64,000 bases of DNA from Staphylococcus saccharolyticus (GCF_900458815.1 NZ_UHDZ01000001.1:744001-808000); one strand, 5' to 3'; numbered from the stretch's first letter, positions 30,775 to 41,545 are shown. Program-made: numbers and translations. Notes: generated by a model not told the origin, from the letters alone.

Positions 30775-31485
30775 TTATTCAGCAATTTCTAAAGCTATTT
30801 CCATCATTTGAGTGAAAGAACTTTGTCTTTCTTCTGGAGTCGTGGCTTCATCACGTAGGATGTGGTCGCTAACAGTGAACACACCTAAAGCTTTTTTACC
30901 GGCATTTATCGCGTTTAAATACAACCCTGCTGATTCCATTTCGATACCTAAGATGCCCATTTTTTTCCATGCGTCATTAAAAGATGAATCAGCATTGTAA
31001 AACGTATCAGATGATAATACATTTCCAACATGAGAAACAGCACCAATTTCATCTGCAGCTTTTTTAGCTTTTGTTACTAAATCAAAATCTGCAATTGGCG
31101 CAAAATGTCCAGGAATATTGTATTGATCAATATAGTTAGAATTTGTAGAAGCCGCTTGAGCTATGATTACATCGTAAAGATTCACATTCTCTTGAAGTGC
31201 ACCACAAGAACCAACACGAATAATGGTCTCCACATTGAAAAAGTTATATAGTTCATAAGAATAAATTCCTATACTTGGGATACCCATTCCAGAGCCCATT
31301 ACTGAAATTTCTTTACCTTTATAAGTCCCTGTGTAGCCAAACATGTTACGTACGTCATTAAATTGTTCTACATTTTCTAAAAAATTATCAGCAATATATT
31401 TAGCACGTAAAGGATCGCCAGGCATTAAAACTGTTTTGGCGATTTTAACACTGTTAGGTTGAATGTGAGGTGTACCATTTGTCAT
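30775..31485 (-). CDS. deoD: Purine nucleoside phosphorylase DeoD
   Basis: A 236-residue hexameric-type phosphorylase that cleaves purine (deoxy)nucleosides with phosphate. The phosphate site MPGDPLRAKYIA (about residues 22-33) and RVGSCGAL (about 86-93), the EMESAGL ribose site (about 178-184), and the catalytic Asp in SDHILRDE (about 202-209) are all intact. AAGGAGA precedes the ATG on the minus strand. It is transcribed away from deoC, with which it shares a 206-base divergent promoter region. Together they salvage deoxynucleosides. Confidence 0.95.
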   Translation of the reverse strand: MTNGTPHIQPNSVKIAKTVLMPGDPLRAKYIADNFLENVEQFNDVRNMFGYTGTYKGKEISVMGSGMGIPSIGIYSYELYNFFNVETIIRVGSCGALQENVNLYDVIIAQAASTNSNYIDQYNIPGHFAPIADFDLVTKAKKAADEIGAVSHVGNVLSSDTFYNADSSFNDAWKKMGILGIEMESAGLYLNAINAGKKALGVFTVSDHILRDEATTPEERQSSFTQMMEIALEIAE

Positions 31486-31691
31486 TTTATCATCTTCTCC
31501 TTAATTTAAAAGTTATGATTAAAAACCTTAATATTACTATATAAGATAACATTTGTTTATCTTTTTTGCGAATTTTTGTACTATAATAATTAAAGAAAAT
31601 ATGTGTTGACTTTTAACTATATATTAAACTTTTATTGAGTTTTTGTTATAGGGAAATGAAACCAATCTATTCTTAAAATGGAGGAATTAAA

Positions 31692-32354
31692 ATGAACGAA
31701 GCAAAATTGATAGACCACACATTATTGAAACCTGAGACGACGCGTGAACAAATTGATAAACTTATTGAAGAGGCTAAAAAATATCAGTTTAAATCGGTTT
31801 GTATTAACCCTGCACATGTACAATATGCTGCTAAAAAATTAAAGGACTCAGATGTAGTAGTGTGCACAGTAATTGGATTTCCTTTGGGCGCTTCAACAAC
31901 AAGTGTTAAAGCTTATGAAACAAAAGATGCTATCAATCATGGCGCATCAGAAATAGACATGGTTATTAATGTTGGGGCGCTTAAAGACGAACGTTATGAC
32001 GAAGTCCAAAAGGATATTGAAGCTGTTGTTGCAGCAGCAAATGGTAAGACAGTTAAAGTTATTATTGAAACAATTTTACTTTCTGACGATGAAAAGGTAA
32101 AAGCATGTGAGTTGTCAGAGGCTGCAGGAGCGAAATTTGTTAAAACGTCAACTGGATTTGCTGGAGGAGGTGCAACACCAGAAGATGTTAAACTCATGAA
32201 AGATACTGTAGGCAATTGTTTAGAAGTGAAAGCATCTGGTGGTGTAAGAAATCTTGATGATTTCAATCAAATGATTCATGCAGGTGCAACACGTATAGGA
32301 GCTAGTGCAGGAGTACAAATTTTACAAGGCTTAGAATCAAAATCTGATTATTAA
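31692..32354 (+). CDS. deoC: Deoxyribose-phosphate aldolase DeoC
   Basis: A 220-residue class I aldolase cleaving deoxyribose 5-phosphate to glyceraldehyde 3-phosphate and acetaldehyde. The Schiff-base lysine lies in FVKTSTGFA (about residues 149-157), and the second active-site Lys in EVKASGGVR (about 176-184). ATGGAGG lies 8 bases upstream. It is the first gene of a deoC-pdp-deoB-DoxX unit. The last catabolic step depends on deoxyribose 5-phosphate from DeoB, which looks inactive here, although deoxyribose kinase or uptake could still feed it. Confidence 0.95.
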   Translation: MNEAKLIDHTLLKPETTREQIDKLIEEAKKYQFKSVCINPAHVQYAAKKLKDSDVVVCTVIGFPLGASTTSVKAYETKDAINHGASEIDMVINVGALKDERYDEVQKDIEAVVAAANGKTVKVIIETILLSDDEKVKACELSEAAGAKFVKTSTGFAGGGATPEDVKLMKDTVGNCLEVKASGGVRNLDDFNQMIHAGATRIGASAGVQILQGLESKSDY

Positions 32355-32388
32355 TACAAAGAAATATCATTTAAGGGAATGATCGATT

Positions 32389-33690
32389 ATGAGAATGGTT
32401 GATATTATTGAAAAGAAACGTGATGGGAAAGCATTAAACACCGAAGAAATCGAATTTTTTGTAAGCGGATACACGAATGGAGATATTCCTGATTATCAAG
32501 TTTCAAGTTTAGCTATGGCAATTTTTTTCCAAGATATGAATGATGATGAAAGAGCGGCATTAACAATGGCAATGGTCAATTCAGGAGATAAAATTGATTT
32601 ATCCAAAATAAATGGCGTGAAAGTAGATAAACATTCCACTGGTGGTGTGGGTGATACAACTACTCTTGTACTTGCACCTTTAGTAGCTTCTGTAGGTGTA
32701 CCAGTAGCTAAAATGAGTGGGCGAGGATTGGGTCATACTGGTGGAACAATTGATAAATTAGAATCAGTACGTGGTTTTAATGTTGAGATAAGTGAAAAAG
32801 ATTTTGTTCAACTTGTCAATGATAAGAAAGTCGCTGTCGTTGGACAATCTGGTAATTTAACACCTGCTGATAAAAAATTATATGCACTTCGTGATATTAC
32901 CGGAACTGTTAACTCAATCCCTCTTATCGCCTCATCAATTATGAGTAAAAAAATTGCTGCGGGTGCAGACGCAATTGTTCTTGATGTTAAAACTGGAAGC
33001 GGTGCGTTTATGAAGACGCTTGGTGATGCTGAAGCACTTGCGCATGCTATGGTGCGAATAGGTAATAACGTTGGTAGAAATACTATGGCTATTATTTCTG
33101 ATATGAGTCAGCCTCTTGGTAGAGCTATTGGTAATGCGCTTGAGCTTAAAGAAGCTATAGATACTTTAAAAGGAAGAGGACCTAAAGATTTAACTGAGCT
33201 GGTTTTAACACTTGGTTCCCAAATGGTTGTCTTAGCCGAAAAAGCATCAACGCTTGAAGAAGCCCGTGAGTTACTTAAAAAAGCAATTCAATCTGGCAGT
33301 GCTCTAGCTAAATTTAAAACATTTTTAAGTAACCAAGGTGGGGATGCTTCAATTATTGATTATCCTGAACGATTACCTAGCGCTCGCTATCAAATTCAGT
33401 TTCAAGCTAAAAAAGATGGCATTATCACAGAGATGATTGCTAATGAAATTGGTGTAGCCTCAATGATGTTAGGTGCTGGACGTCAAACAAAAGAAGATAA
33501 AATAGATTTAGGTGTTGGTATCGTCTTAAATAAAAAAGTGGGTGATCATGTGATTGAAGGCGATAGTATTTTAACAATCCATAGTAATAAAGAACAAGTT
33601 GATGATATATTAGACAAATTGAATGAGAGTATTACAATTGAGGATAAAGGTGAAGTTCCAATATTAATTCATAAAATAATAACTGAGTAG
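32389..33690 (+). CDS. pdp: Pyrimidine-nucleoside phosphorylase
   Basis: A 433-residue enzyme that phosphorolyses uridine, thymidine and deoxyuridine. The thymidine/pyrimidine phosphorylase signature reads [19 protein letters not shown] (about residues 106-124), and the phosphate loop is [11 protein letters not shown] (about 81-91). It has the three-domain length of the family. It lies 34 bases after deoC and 12 bases before the deoB remnant, so they share a transcript. The symbol pyn is also used. Confidence 0.95.
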   Translation: MRMVDIIEKKRDGKALNTEEIEFFVSGYTNGDIPDYQVSSLAMAIFFQDMNDDERAALTMAMVNSGDKIDLSKINGVKVDKHSTGGVGDTTTLVLAPLVASVGVPVAKMSGRGLGHTGGTIDKLESVRGFNVEISEKDFVQLVNDKKVAVVGQSGNLTPADKKLYALRDITGTVNSIPLIASSIMSKKIAAGADAIVLDVKTGSGAFMKTLGDAEALAHAMVRIGNNVGRNTMAIISDMSQPLGRAIGNALELKEAIDTLKGRGPKDLTELVLTLGSQMVVLAEKASTLEEARELLKKAIQSGSALAKFKTFLSNQGGDASIIDYPERLPSARYQIQFQAKKDGIITEMIANEIGVASMMLGAGRQTKEDKIDLGVGIVLNKKVGDHVIEGDSILTIHSNKEQVDDILDKLNESITIEDKGEVPILIHKIITE

Positions 33691-33702
33691 GAGATGTAAA
33701 CA

Positions 33703-34893
33703 ATAACTACACCGTTTAAAAGAATTCATCTAATTGTTATGGACTCAGTGGGTATAGGTGAGGGTCCTGATGCAGTAGCATTTAATGATGAAGGTTCACA
33801 TACTTTAAAACATACTTTGGAAGGGTTCCAGCAACAATTACCGAATTTACAACGACTCGGCTTAGGTAATATTGAACCTCTTCCAGTTATTTCAGAGGTC
33901 AAAGAACCAGGTGTGTTTTATACTAAATTAAGTGAAGCATCTGTGGGAAAAGATACAATGACAGGTCATTGGGAAATGATGGGATTAAATATTATGCAGC
34001 TTTTTAAAGTATATCCAAATGGTTTTCCAGAAGAGTTTGTTCATGAAATAGAAGAAATCACTGGACGAAAAGTGGTAGCAAATCGCCCCGCTTCAGGCAC
34101 TCAGATTATTGATGAGTGGGGCGAACATCAAATGAAAACAGGAGAATTAATTGTTTATACAAGTGCCGATCCTGTCTTACAAATCGCTGCACACGAAGAT
34201 GTCATTCCATTAGAAGAGTTATATGATATTTGTGAAAAGGTTCGTAAATTAGCAAAAGATCCCAGATATTTAATTGGACGCATTATTGCTCGACCTTATG
34301 TAGGTGAACCTGGTCATTTTACTCGAACTTCAAATCTCCATGACTATGCTTTGAAACCATTTGGTCGTACTGTGATGAATGAATTAAAGGACAATCATTA
34401 CGATGTCATAGCTATCGGTAAAATCAATGATATTTATGATGGAGAGGGCGTCACTGAGATGATTCGTACGAAAAACAATATAGATGGTATGGATCAATTA
34501 ATTAAGGTGGTTCAACGTGACTTCACAGGTATAAGTTTCTTAAATCTCGTTGATTTTGATGAATTATACGGACATCGACGTGATAAAGCAGGCTATGCTC
34601 AAGCGATTAAGGACTTTGATAATCGTTTACCAGAACTGATAGAGCATTTACAAGAGGATGATTTAGTCATTATTACCGCCGGCCACGGTAATGATCCAAC
34701 CGCCCCAGGAACAGGCCATACACGTGAATATATACCTATCTTAATGTATAGTCCGAAAATTAAAGACTATCATGCATTATCACAAGACACGACATTTAGT
34801 TCAATTGGTGTTACAATTGCAGATAATTTCAACGTAGAATTACCAAAATTTGGTAAAAGTTATCTAAAAGAAATGGGAGTTGAGCACGAATGA
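33703..34893 (+). pseudogene. deoB: Phosphopentomutase deoB, frame intact but start codon and a metal ligand lost
   Basis: Phosphopentomutase interconverts ribose/deoxyribose 1- and 5-phosphates. The family N-terminus ([16 protein letters not shown]) is present in frame, but the codon in the start position, 9 bases after AGGAG, is ATA (33703-33705). The nearest in-frame ATG is residue 13, without a ribosome site and missing the first strand. In addition the family motif ITADHGND reads ITAGHGND (Gly codon 34681-34683, position 327), losing a manganese ligand. PGTDHTRE reads PGTGHTRE (34714-34716). The phosphorylated Thr in GKDTMTG and the [13 protein letters not shown] ligands remain. These changes at invariant sites suggest an inactive enzyme even if some translation occurs. 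Confidence 0.78.
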
Positions 34894-35240
34894 AATTTTT
34901 GAGATATTTATTAGGATTAGGATTTGGAACTGCTGGCGTTTTGCATTTTATAAATGAACGTCAATTTAGAACAATTGTTCCAGATTATTTGCCTTTGCAA
35001 AAAACGGCTGTTCTAGTAACTGGCGTTTTTGAAATCTTTTTTGGCATAATGCTATTCATTAAAAGACCGACAACATGGTTGAAAAAAGGTATTAATTTAT
35101 TTTTATTAGCAGTATTTCCTGCGAATATTTATATGGCACGTAAAGGTTTACCTTTGGGAGATAAAGAACTTCCTAAATGGGTACTTTATTTAAGATTGCC
35201 ATTTCAGTTTGTCTTGATTAAAGCCATAAAAAAATTATAA
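34890..35240 (+). CDS. DoxX-like small membrane protein
   Basis: A 116-residue protein with three to four hydrophobic helices (about residues 4-20, 38-57, 66-82, 97-113). The pattern [13 protein letters not shown] near the start and [16 protein letters not shown] near residues 76-91 fits the DoxX_2-like family, whose function is not settled. Its ATG overlaps the deoB stop by four bases (ATGA), so it depends on translation through deoB. It ends the deo unit. Confidence 0.75.
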   Translation: MKFLRYLLGLGFGTAGVLHFINERQFRTIVPDYLPLQKTAVLVTGVFEIFFGIMLFIKRPTTWLKKGINLFLLAVFPANIYMARKGLPLGDKELPKWVLYLRLPFQFVLIKAIKKL

Positions 35241-35307
35241 ATAGTATTTTATTTTAACAATGTTCATTGGTGTTATAAAGAAAATCTATAATTGAATTTT
35301 TAAAATT

Positions 35308-35361
35308 ATGTGCTTCTCATAAGCTGGGTTATACTCTAACTTTATGAGATGCATTTTTTAG
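35308..35361. terminator. Hairpin terminator between convergent units
   Basis: TGCTTCTCATAAG and CTTTATGAGATGCA form a stem with one mismatch around a 15-base loop, followed on the plus strand by TTTTTT. It also lies just past the luxS stop on the minus strand. Confidence 0.75.
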
Positions 35362-35383
35362 ATTCGATTTTGGCTATAGTCAT

Positions 35384-35854
35384 TTATTTACCATCACCAA
35401 AAACATCATTCCATTGCTCTCTTTGATCTAAAAATTCTTGTGCAATTTCTTTAGCGCCTTCTAGTGAGTGGCTGGCAGCCCAACCACATTGTACTTCATT
35501 ACATGCTGGAACTTCAGTTGCATTTAATACATCGTTTAAAGTCTTTTCAATTATATTTAATACATCTTCGTAGTCACCGTGGTTGATAAATGAAAAATAG
35601 AACCCTGTTTGACATCCCATTGGACTTAAATCAACAACTTTATCAGTATGGTTTCTAATATTTTCAGCCATAAGATGTTCTAGAGAATGGAGTCCAGGCA
35701 TTTCCATATGCGCTTTGTTGGGTTGTTTGAAACGAATATCATATTTATGAATGACATCTCCATTTAAACCTTCCATTGTGCCCGCTAAACGAATAAAAGG
35801 GGCAACTACTTTAGTGTGATCTAAATTAAAACTTTCAACATTCATTTTCGACAT
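35384..35854 (-). CDS. luxS: S-ribosylhomocysteine lyase LuxS
   Basis: A 156-residue iron/zinc enzyme of the activated methyl cycle that makes homocysteine and DPD, the precursor of autoinducer-2. The metal motif HSLEH (about residues 54-58), the catalytic Cys in SPMGCQTGF (about 80-88), and the third ligand Cys in [11 protein letters not shown] (about 120-130) are all present. The ATG at 35854 has AAGGAGG 8 bases upstream and matches the S. aureus protein start. The open frame runs 14 codons further without a ribosome site. It stands alone. Confidence 0.96.
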   Translation of the reverse strand: MSKMNVESFNLDHTKVVAPFIRLAGTMEGLNGDVIHKYDIRFKQPNKAHMEMPGLHSLEHLMAENIRNHTDKVVDLSPMGCQTGFYFSFINHGDYEDVLNIIEKTLNDVLNATEVPACNEVQCGWAASHSLEGAKEIAQEFLDQREQWNDVFGDGK

Positions 35855-36203
35855 TATGTTATCCTCCTTATTGCGATTAAGCAATTTTGTGTTCAATTCA
35901 ATAGTTAGATTGTAACAATCCTATCTATGATTTACAATTTTCTGAATACCATTGTAAACATACATTTTTAAATTGTAAGAAAATTGTGTCAAAATGATGA
36001 CAACAGAAATTTAATCCGATAGAATGGGTAATAATTAAATGAAAATCAGAGATGTTGATATAGAATGACTTCATAGGAATAACATTTTGAAGATATTTAT
36101 TAATTAGTTTGTCTATCAAAGTCTCTATTATTGAGCAAATTAATGACGTTTTTACAATTAATAAAATTAATAATACGTCAAGTTTCAAAGGGAGTTAGAT
36201 ACA
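35855..36203. other. Divergent intergenic region luxS to amidohydrolase
   Basis: 349 bases, A/T-rich, holding the promoters of two divergent units. I see no ORF with a ribosome site and no recognised riboswitch. The short stretch TTGTAACAATCC near 35912 contains an inverted TTGTAA/TTACAA pair, but the pattern is too weak to name. Confidence 0.5.
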
Positions 36204-37366
36204 ATGGACGCAAAACAAGCGATTTTAGATTTTATAGAAAATAATAAATATGATTATGTCGAAATAAGTCATCGTATACATGAAAGCCCTGAATTAGGGA
36301 ATGAAGAAATATTCGCCTCAAGAACACTTATTGATAGCTTAAAATCACATGATTTTGAAATTGAAACAGATATCGCAAGACATGCGACAATAGCCACATA
36401 TGATTCGAATCAATCAGGACCAGTGATAGGGTTTTTAGCTGAATATGATGCACTTCCAGGTTTGAGTCATGCTTGTGGTCATAATATTATCGGAACTGCT
36501 AGTGTGCTCGCTGGAACAGCTTTGAAACAGGTCGTTGATCATGTGGGAGGTAAAGTTGTTGTTTTAGGATGTCCAGCTGAAGAAGGTGGTGAAAATGGCT
36601 CAGCGAAAGCTTCTTATGTCAAAGCTGGAGTCATTGATGACATAGATATTGCTTTAATGGTTCATCCAGGTAATGAAACATATCGGACAATTAACACACT
36701 AGCTGTGGATGTTTTAGATATTAAATTTTATGGTCGTAGTGCCCATGCCTCTGAAAATGCAGATGAGGCAATAAATGCACTTGATGCGATGATTTCATAC
36801 TTTAATGGCGTGGCTCAACTAAGACAACATATTAGAAAAAGTCAACGTGTGCATGGTGTGATTTTAGATGGTGGTAAAGCAGCAAATATTATACCTGACT
36901 TTACACATGTGCTACTACACGTAAAGAATTAGACATATTGACTGAAAAAGTTAATCAAATTGCCCGTGGTGCGGCGATTCAAACAGGTTGCGATTATGAA
37001 TTTGGTCCAATACAAAATGGTGTAAATGAGTTTATAAAATCTCCAAAATTAGATGATTTGTTTGAACAGTTTGCAACAGAATTAGGTGAAGAAGTCATTG
37101 ATGATGATTTTGGTTATGGATCAACAGATACGGGTAATGTTAGTCACATTGTTCCTACTATTCATCTGCACATTAAAATACGTTCACGTAATCTTGTAGG
37201 TCATACTCATCGTTTTAGAGAGGCAGCTGCAAGTATTCACGGTGACCAAGCATTAATTAGGGGAGCAAAAATAATAGCCTTAATGGGCTTAGAATTAATC
37301 AAAAATGAGCAGTTATTCAAAGATATCGTTGAGGAATATACTCAATTAAAGGGGCATGTAAAATAA
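36204..37366 (+). pseudogene. M20-family amidohydrolase, broken by a frameshifting deletion
   Basis: The first fragment (242 residues) shows a M20D amidohydrolase/aminoacylase: YDALPGLSHACGHNIIG with metal ligands (about residues 82-98), EEGGENGSAK (about 126-135), and the dimerisation domain start GRSAHASEN (about 182-190). It fails after NIIPDFTH near 36907. The second fragment (from 36938) continues the same protein in another frame to VNQIARGAAIQTG and FGYGSTDTGNVSHIVPTIH. The expected joining residues (a short RFYTRA-type segment) are missing, so a small deletion between repeated ACACRTG-like sequences is the likely cause. Active-site residues are split, so the product is not functional. 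The gene overlaps the next broken gene by one base. Confidence 0.9.
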
Positions 37367-38559
37367 TGAATAATAAAGTTAAGAGTCCGATGTTAACGCT
37401 AAGTGATTTATATAACGAAAATGTTGTTTATACTTCGAGACATTCTTGTGTTTCAAATCCTTGGTTAAAGCCAGATGAGCATCAATCTAATTTTTTAACC
37501 GGCAGGGGGAATTTCTGATTGCTAACCAGTTTCCTGTTACCGTACATGAGGCAAGTGTCACTGAAAAATTATAACAATTGTTTAAACTAGTTGAAAAGAG
37601 TATCCCACCTCATATTTATAAGTTTAATAATCAAGAAACTTATGAGGGTTTATTATGTCGTTTAACACATGAACAGGGCAAGAAAATTTATTTTCAGTAT
37701 ATTCATGATGAAAATATTTTAGAGAAAGAATACTATGCACTTAATAAAGATATCTTTATGGCTTTAAATAATAAATCTAGAATTCCTGAATGGACAAATA
37801 ATAAATACTTACCACAAAGAGAGATTGTACCTTTAGATCAATTTGAAACACGTATTCAGTCATGGTCGTATCCATTCGTTATCAAGCCAGGTGATGATCT
37901 TCCTACTGCAGGAGGATATGGGGTAATGATTTGTTATAACGATAATGATTTGAAGAAAGCAGTAAGACGTATAAAAGAGGCTACTTCTGAGACGAATCAT
38001 TTAATCATTGAACAAAAAATTAATGCTGTTAATAATTATTGTGTTCAGTTTGCTTATTCAGAGGAAATGGGTGTTGTATACTTAGGCACTGCACAGCAAT
38101 TAACAAATGATTACGGTTTTTATAATGGTAATGAAAATGTAACTGATTTGCCACAACATGTCATTGATGCTGGAAAGGAAATTATGGAAATTGGTGTAAG
38201 TAAAGGATTCTATGGCGTGGCTGGTTTCGACTTGCTTGTTGATGATCAAAATAATGTTTTTGCTATAGATTTAAATTTCAGACAGAATGGCTCGACGAGT
38301 ATGTTACTGTTAGCAGATGAATTAACTAGTGGGTATCATAAATTCTATAGTTATTTCGCGAATGGGAACAATACTAAATTTTTCAATGCAATCATTAAAA
38401 TATGTGAAAAAAGGTGTTTTATATCCTTTATCTTATTATGACGGAGATTGGTATAGCAATGATACAGTTAACTCACGGTTTGGTTGTATTTGGCATGGTG
38501 TAAATAAAGAAGAGGTTGCTCAATATGAGAAAGCTTTTCTAAGTGAAGCCGGTTTATAA
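37366..38559 (+). pseudogene. ATP-grasp domain protein, multiple lesions
   Basis: It begins ATG in TAATG overlap with the amidohydrolase (MNNKVKSPMLTLSDLYNEN). A frameshift occurs near 37505-37515, giving TGA at 37516. In the shifted frame the text IANQFPVTVHEASVTEKL runs into TAA at 37572-37574. It then continues for 280 residues with PFVIKPGDDLPTAGGYG (the ATP-grasp nucleotide loop) and GVAGFDLLVDDQNNVFAIDLNFRQNGS (the metal-binding end of the fold). A further frameshift near 38385-38402 moves the end, YDGDWYSNDTVNSRFG, to another frame. ATP-grasp ligases form amide or peptide bonds; coupling to an M20 hydrolase suggests a small-peptide or amino-acid conjugate pathway that has been abandoned. 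Confidence 0.88.
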
Positions 38560-38727
38560 ATATTATTTAAAATATTACATCTAATTTATAATAAACTTAC
38601 TTGTAAGCATTTTACTTATTTTTATAAAATGTAATTAACGTTTTCACATTATTGACTATCGATTCTTAGTATTTTAAGATTTTAATTAAGTAGTTTTACG
38701 AAATAACTTATGAATTGAGGGTTAATT

Positions 38728-39381
38728 ATGTCATATAAATATGAAACATTTTTTAAAGATATTTTAATTAATGAATATATTTATTTTGCTTCGAAAAATA
38801 AAAAGTTGGTAAGAGTCAAACATAATGAGCAATCGTTTATTGCTATGTGGACAGATGAGTATGTGGCAGAATCATATTTATCACAAAGTTCAATCGATTA
38901 TGACAAAATTATTCGTGCAGATATCGATCGTTTTGTGACATATGAAATGGACGATATTTTTGATAAGGGCGACAGCGTTTTAGTGAATATTAGCAATGAT
39001 GAAAAGGGACAACTTGTAGATATTGTTAAAATGACAGATGAACTTATGTCAGAATTAGATGACGTTAGAATGAAAGAATTCGTTAAAGATGTTGCTCAAT
39101 ACGATGAAGTTTATGGTTTGACAAACAAAGGTCAAAATAATTTCATTATGATTACTGATGATGACCATAACAAACCACATATTATGCCAGTTTGGAGTAT
39201 TAAAAGTCGTGCGCGAAAAGTACGTGATGAAGATTTTGAAGAATGTGATTTTATCGAAATTGAAGGAAAGGTATTTGGTGAATGGCTAGACAAACTGCGT
39301 GATGATGACAAGGCTGTAGCTATAGATATAAAGTCGGGGGTAGTAAGTAGGTACAGTCGTTTCAGCCCCAAAACTCTCTAA
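38728..39381 (+). CDS. DUF2750-type protein, unknown function
   Basis: A 217-residue cytoplasmic, acidic protein. It contains two related halves: residues about 5-110 (FASKNKKLVRVKHNEQSFIAMWTDEYVAE...) and about 112-210 (YGLTNKGQNNFIMITDDDHNKPHIMPVWS...), each with the W(T/S)-type pattern of the DUF2750 fold. No catalytic motif is evident. A GAGGG lies 9 bases before the ATG. It is convergent with coaW and shares a terminator with it. Staphylococci have a conserved homologue at this place. Confidence 0.75.
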   Translation: MSYKYETFFKDILINEYIYFASKNKKLVRVKHNEQSFIAMWTDEYVAESYLSQSSIDYDKIIRADIDRFVTYEMDDIFDKGDSVLVNISNDEKGQLVDIVKMTDELMSELDDVRMKEFVKDVAQYDEVYGLTNKGQNNFIMITDDDHNKPHIMPVWSIKSRARKVRDEDFEECDFIEIEGKVFGEWLDKLRDDDKAVAIDIKSGVVSRYSRFSPKTL

Positions 39382-39419
39382 TGAAACAACTTTTAAAAAA
39401 ACATTTTTCATATATGCAC

Positions 39420-39463
39420 AAAGACCTACTGATTTTGAGATATGCAATCAATAGGTCTTTTAG
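39420..39463. terminator. Bidirectional terminator
   Basis: AAAGACCTACTGATT pairs with AATCAATAGGTCTTT around a 14-base loop, with A and T runs outside. It serves the DUF2750 gene and coaW. Confidence 0.85.
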
Positions 39464-39474
39464 TTTAATGGAAT

Positions 39475-40272
39475 TTATAGATAAAGTGAGCCTAGAGCCC
39501 CAGAAAATGCTCCATTCTCGATATAATAATGTTTAAATCCTCTTAAAACCGTATAATCCTCAATAACTTCACGTAATAAAGGATTATTGTTAAAGGACGA
39601 TCCAATAAAAACGACATTTTCAGTATTATATTCTCTGGCTAATGTAATTGCCATTGTAGTTATCACTTCACCAACAACACCTATCACTGATGAAAGTTTG
39701 TCCGCAGAGGTGAATTGTTCATCTAAATGGTGTAATACATTTCCAAAATTTGCAGCTGTTAAATTTCCTGGAATAGGGGGTTCAGTATCTTTATATATAT
39801 ATTTAACTTTTAAATCAATAGCTTCTCGGTCACCACTTTGAGCTAAATGAGTTAATTCATTATAATCTTTAATTTCCGTTAAAAGATATCCTAAACCTTG
39901 TATCATCCCTCCACCTGTGCCTACGCCACCTACACGTTGTTGTTGATTTCCGTCATAATAATGTAAGGAAGTACCTGTTCCAACATTGGCGAAGATATAA
40001 TTATTAAGTTGGTGTCCTTGTTCGTTTAATAAGATTTCTAATCCTTTTGAAGAGGCATCGAATTCAACGAAAGTTTGTGATGGAATATGTATACTATCCG
40101 CAATAACGCCAGCATTACCACCAGTTAATTTAAGAGTTTCAATATCTTCATTGCTAAGCCACTCAATGACTTGTTGAATGTTGGTAGTTAATTCAGTTCT
40201 ATATGAGCGATGACTGTTTTGTTCTTTCACTATTTTTATTAAAGTACCTCCAGCATCAATACCAATCTTCAT
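39475..40272 (-). CDS. coaW: Type II pantothenate kinase CoaW
   Basis: A 265-residue ATP-dependent kinase that phosphorylates pantothenate, the first step to coenzyme A. Staphylococci use this eukaryote-like type II enzyme, which is not feedback-inhibited by CoA. The ATP site [12 protein letters not shown] (residues 3-14), [12 protein letters not shown] (about 97-108) and [12 protein letters not shown] (about 119-130) are present. The ATG at 40272 has GGAG 8 bases upstream and matches the S. aureus start. A frame extension of 12 codons is unsupported. Confidence 0.94.
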   Translation of the reverse strand: MKIGIDAGGTLIKIVKEQNSHRSYRTELTTNIQQVIEWLSNEDIETLKLTGGNAGVIADSIHIPSQTFVEFDASSKGLEILLNEQGHQLNNYIFANVGTGTSLHYYDGNQQQRVGGVGTGGGMIQGLGYLLTEIKDYNELTHLAQSGDREAIDLKVKYIYKDTEPPIPGNLTAANFGNVLHHLDEQFTSADKLSSVIGVVGEVITTMAITLAREYNTENVVFIGSSFNNNPLLREVIEDYTVLRGFKHYYIENGAFSGALGSLYL

Positions 40273-40571
40273 ATATCTATCACTCCACATCAAATATACG
40301 TCAATCACTATAGTATATTAAAATCTCTGAAAAACAAGTGTTAATTTATTGAAAATAATTAATAATACATAATTTTAAAAATTTATTTTGCAGAGCTTTT
40401 CTATTGCATTATTTCAAAACATGATATATAAAACAAAATCCTGATTGTTAATAATCTAATAGGGTAAACCTTATATAACATTGTTAAAATTGATGTGTTA
40501 CAAGCTTAATAATAATCAATACTTTACTCGTTTATAATAAAGTATGTCATTAAGGAATAGGGGATTAAAAC

Positions 40572-41433
40572 ATGCTTATCAAAAAAGATTTTGAAAATAT
40601 AACAGTTCAAGTGTTCGAAGAAAAGTATCGTGAAGCAGTCAATCATTTTCAACTCAATGAAAGGAAACAAATATACTCTTCATTAACTAAAACTGTTCTA
40701 GATGAAGCTTTAAAAGATGAGGATAGAACTGCTAATATTGCAGTTAATCAAAAAGGCGAAGTCGTGGGATTCTTTGTCTTACACCAATACTATCAACATA
40801 AAGGCTATGATACACCTGAAAATGTCGTGTATGTTCGCTCATTATCCGTTAATGAGAAGTTCTAAGGACATGGATATGGAACAACGATGATGATAATTTT
40901 TACCACAATATATACAAGAATTATTTCCAAATTTTAACCATTTATACTTAGTAGTTGACGCTGAGAATAAAGGTGCTTGGAATGTTTACGAACGAGCTGG
41001 TTTCATGCACACCGCAACTAAAGAGGAAGGATCAATAGGTAAAGAACGTCTTTATTATCTAGATTTAGATTCTAAACATGTCTCGTCTCTACGTTTAAGT
41101 GAAAATGATAAGACTGAAGACACGTCAATTCATGTCATTAATTTACTGAAAGACGATGAGAAAGTAGGTTTTATTGCAGTAGAACATATTGATGATAAAA
41201 TGAATATTTCAGCTATTGAAGTAAATAAAGATCATAGAAATGAAGGGATTGCAGAGAGTACGCTAAGACAGCTACCTACATATATACGTAAACACTTCGA
41301 ATTAATTAAAGTATTAACGATTATACTCTATGGTGAACATAATGAACTTAAACCTCTATGCGTAAACAGTAATTTTGTAGTCATAGAAGAAGCTGAAGAT
41401 TATGTACGTTTTCAAAAGTATATTAATTATTAA
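40572..41433 (+). pseudogene. Tandem GNAT acetyltransferase, stop plus frameshift
   Basis: The first GNAT domain opens well (MLIKKDFENITVQVFEEKYR) and reaches VVYVRSLSVNEKF, where TAA (40863-40865) interrupts the acetyl-CoA loop. The loop then continues as GHGYGTTMM in the same frame, and near 40895 a frameshift follows. After that, another frame reads LPQYIQELFPNFNHLYLVVDAENKGAWNVYERAGFMH. A second, more divergent GNAT domain (about 41080-41430, HRNEGIAESTLR loop) remains open. The substrate of the intact family member is unknown. The ribosome site AATAGGGG precedes the ATG. The second domain alone could be translated from 41005 but lacks a ribosome site. Confidence 0.87.
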
Positions 41434-41545
41434 CAGTGATTGCTAAATCACATCTTGTCATTTATAATTTACTTTTGTTACTATTAATAAATGATTATTT
41501 GACGTTTAATTAAAAGAAAAATCCTTTGAAAGGAAGTATTTATAC

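Noticed and set aside
33739..34893. deoB as an intact gene starting at the first ATG
   Set aside because: That ATG is residue 13 of the family, lacks a ribosome site, and the frame also lost a catalytic metal ligand.
41005..41433. 142-codon ORF as a stand-alone acetyltransferase
   Set aside because: It continues in frame with the tandem GNAT pseudogene and has no ribosome site; the start is internal to the first domain.
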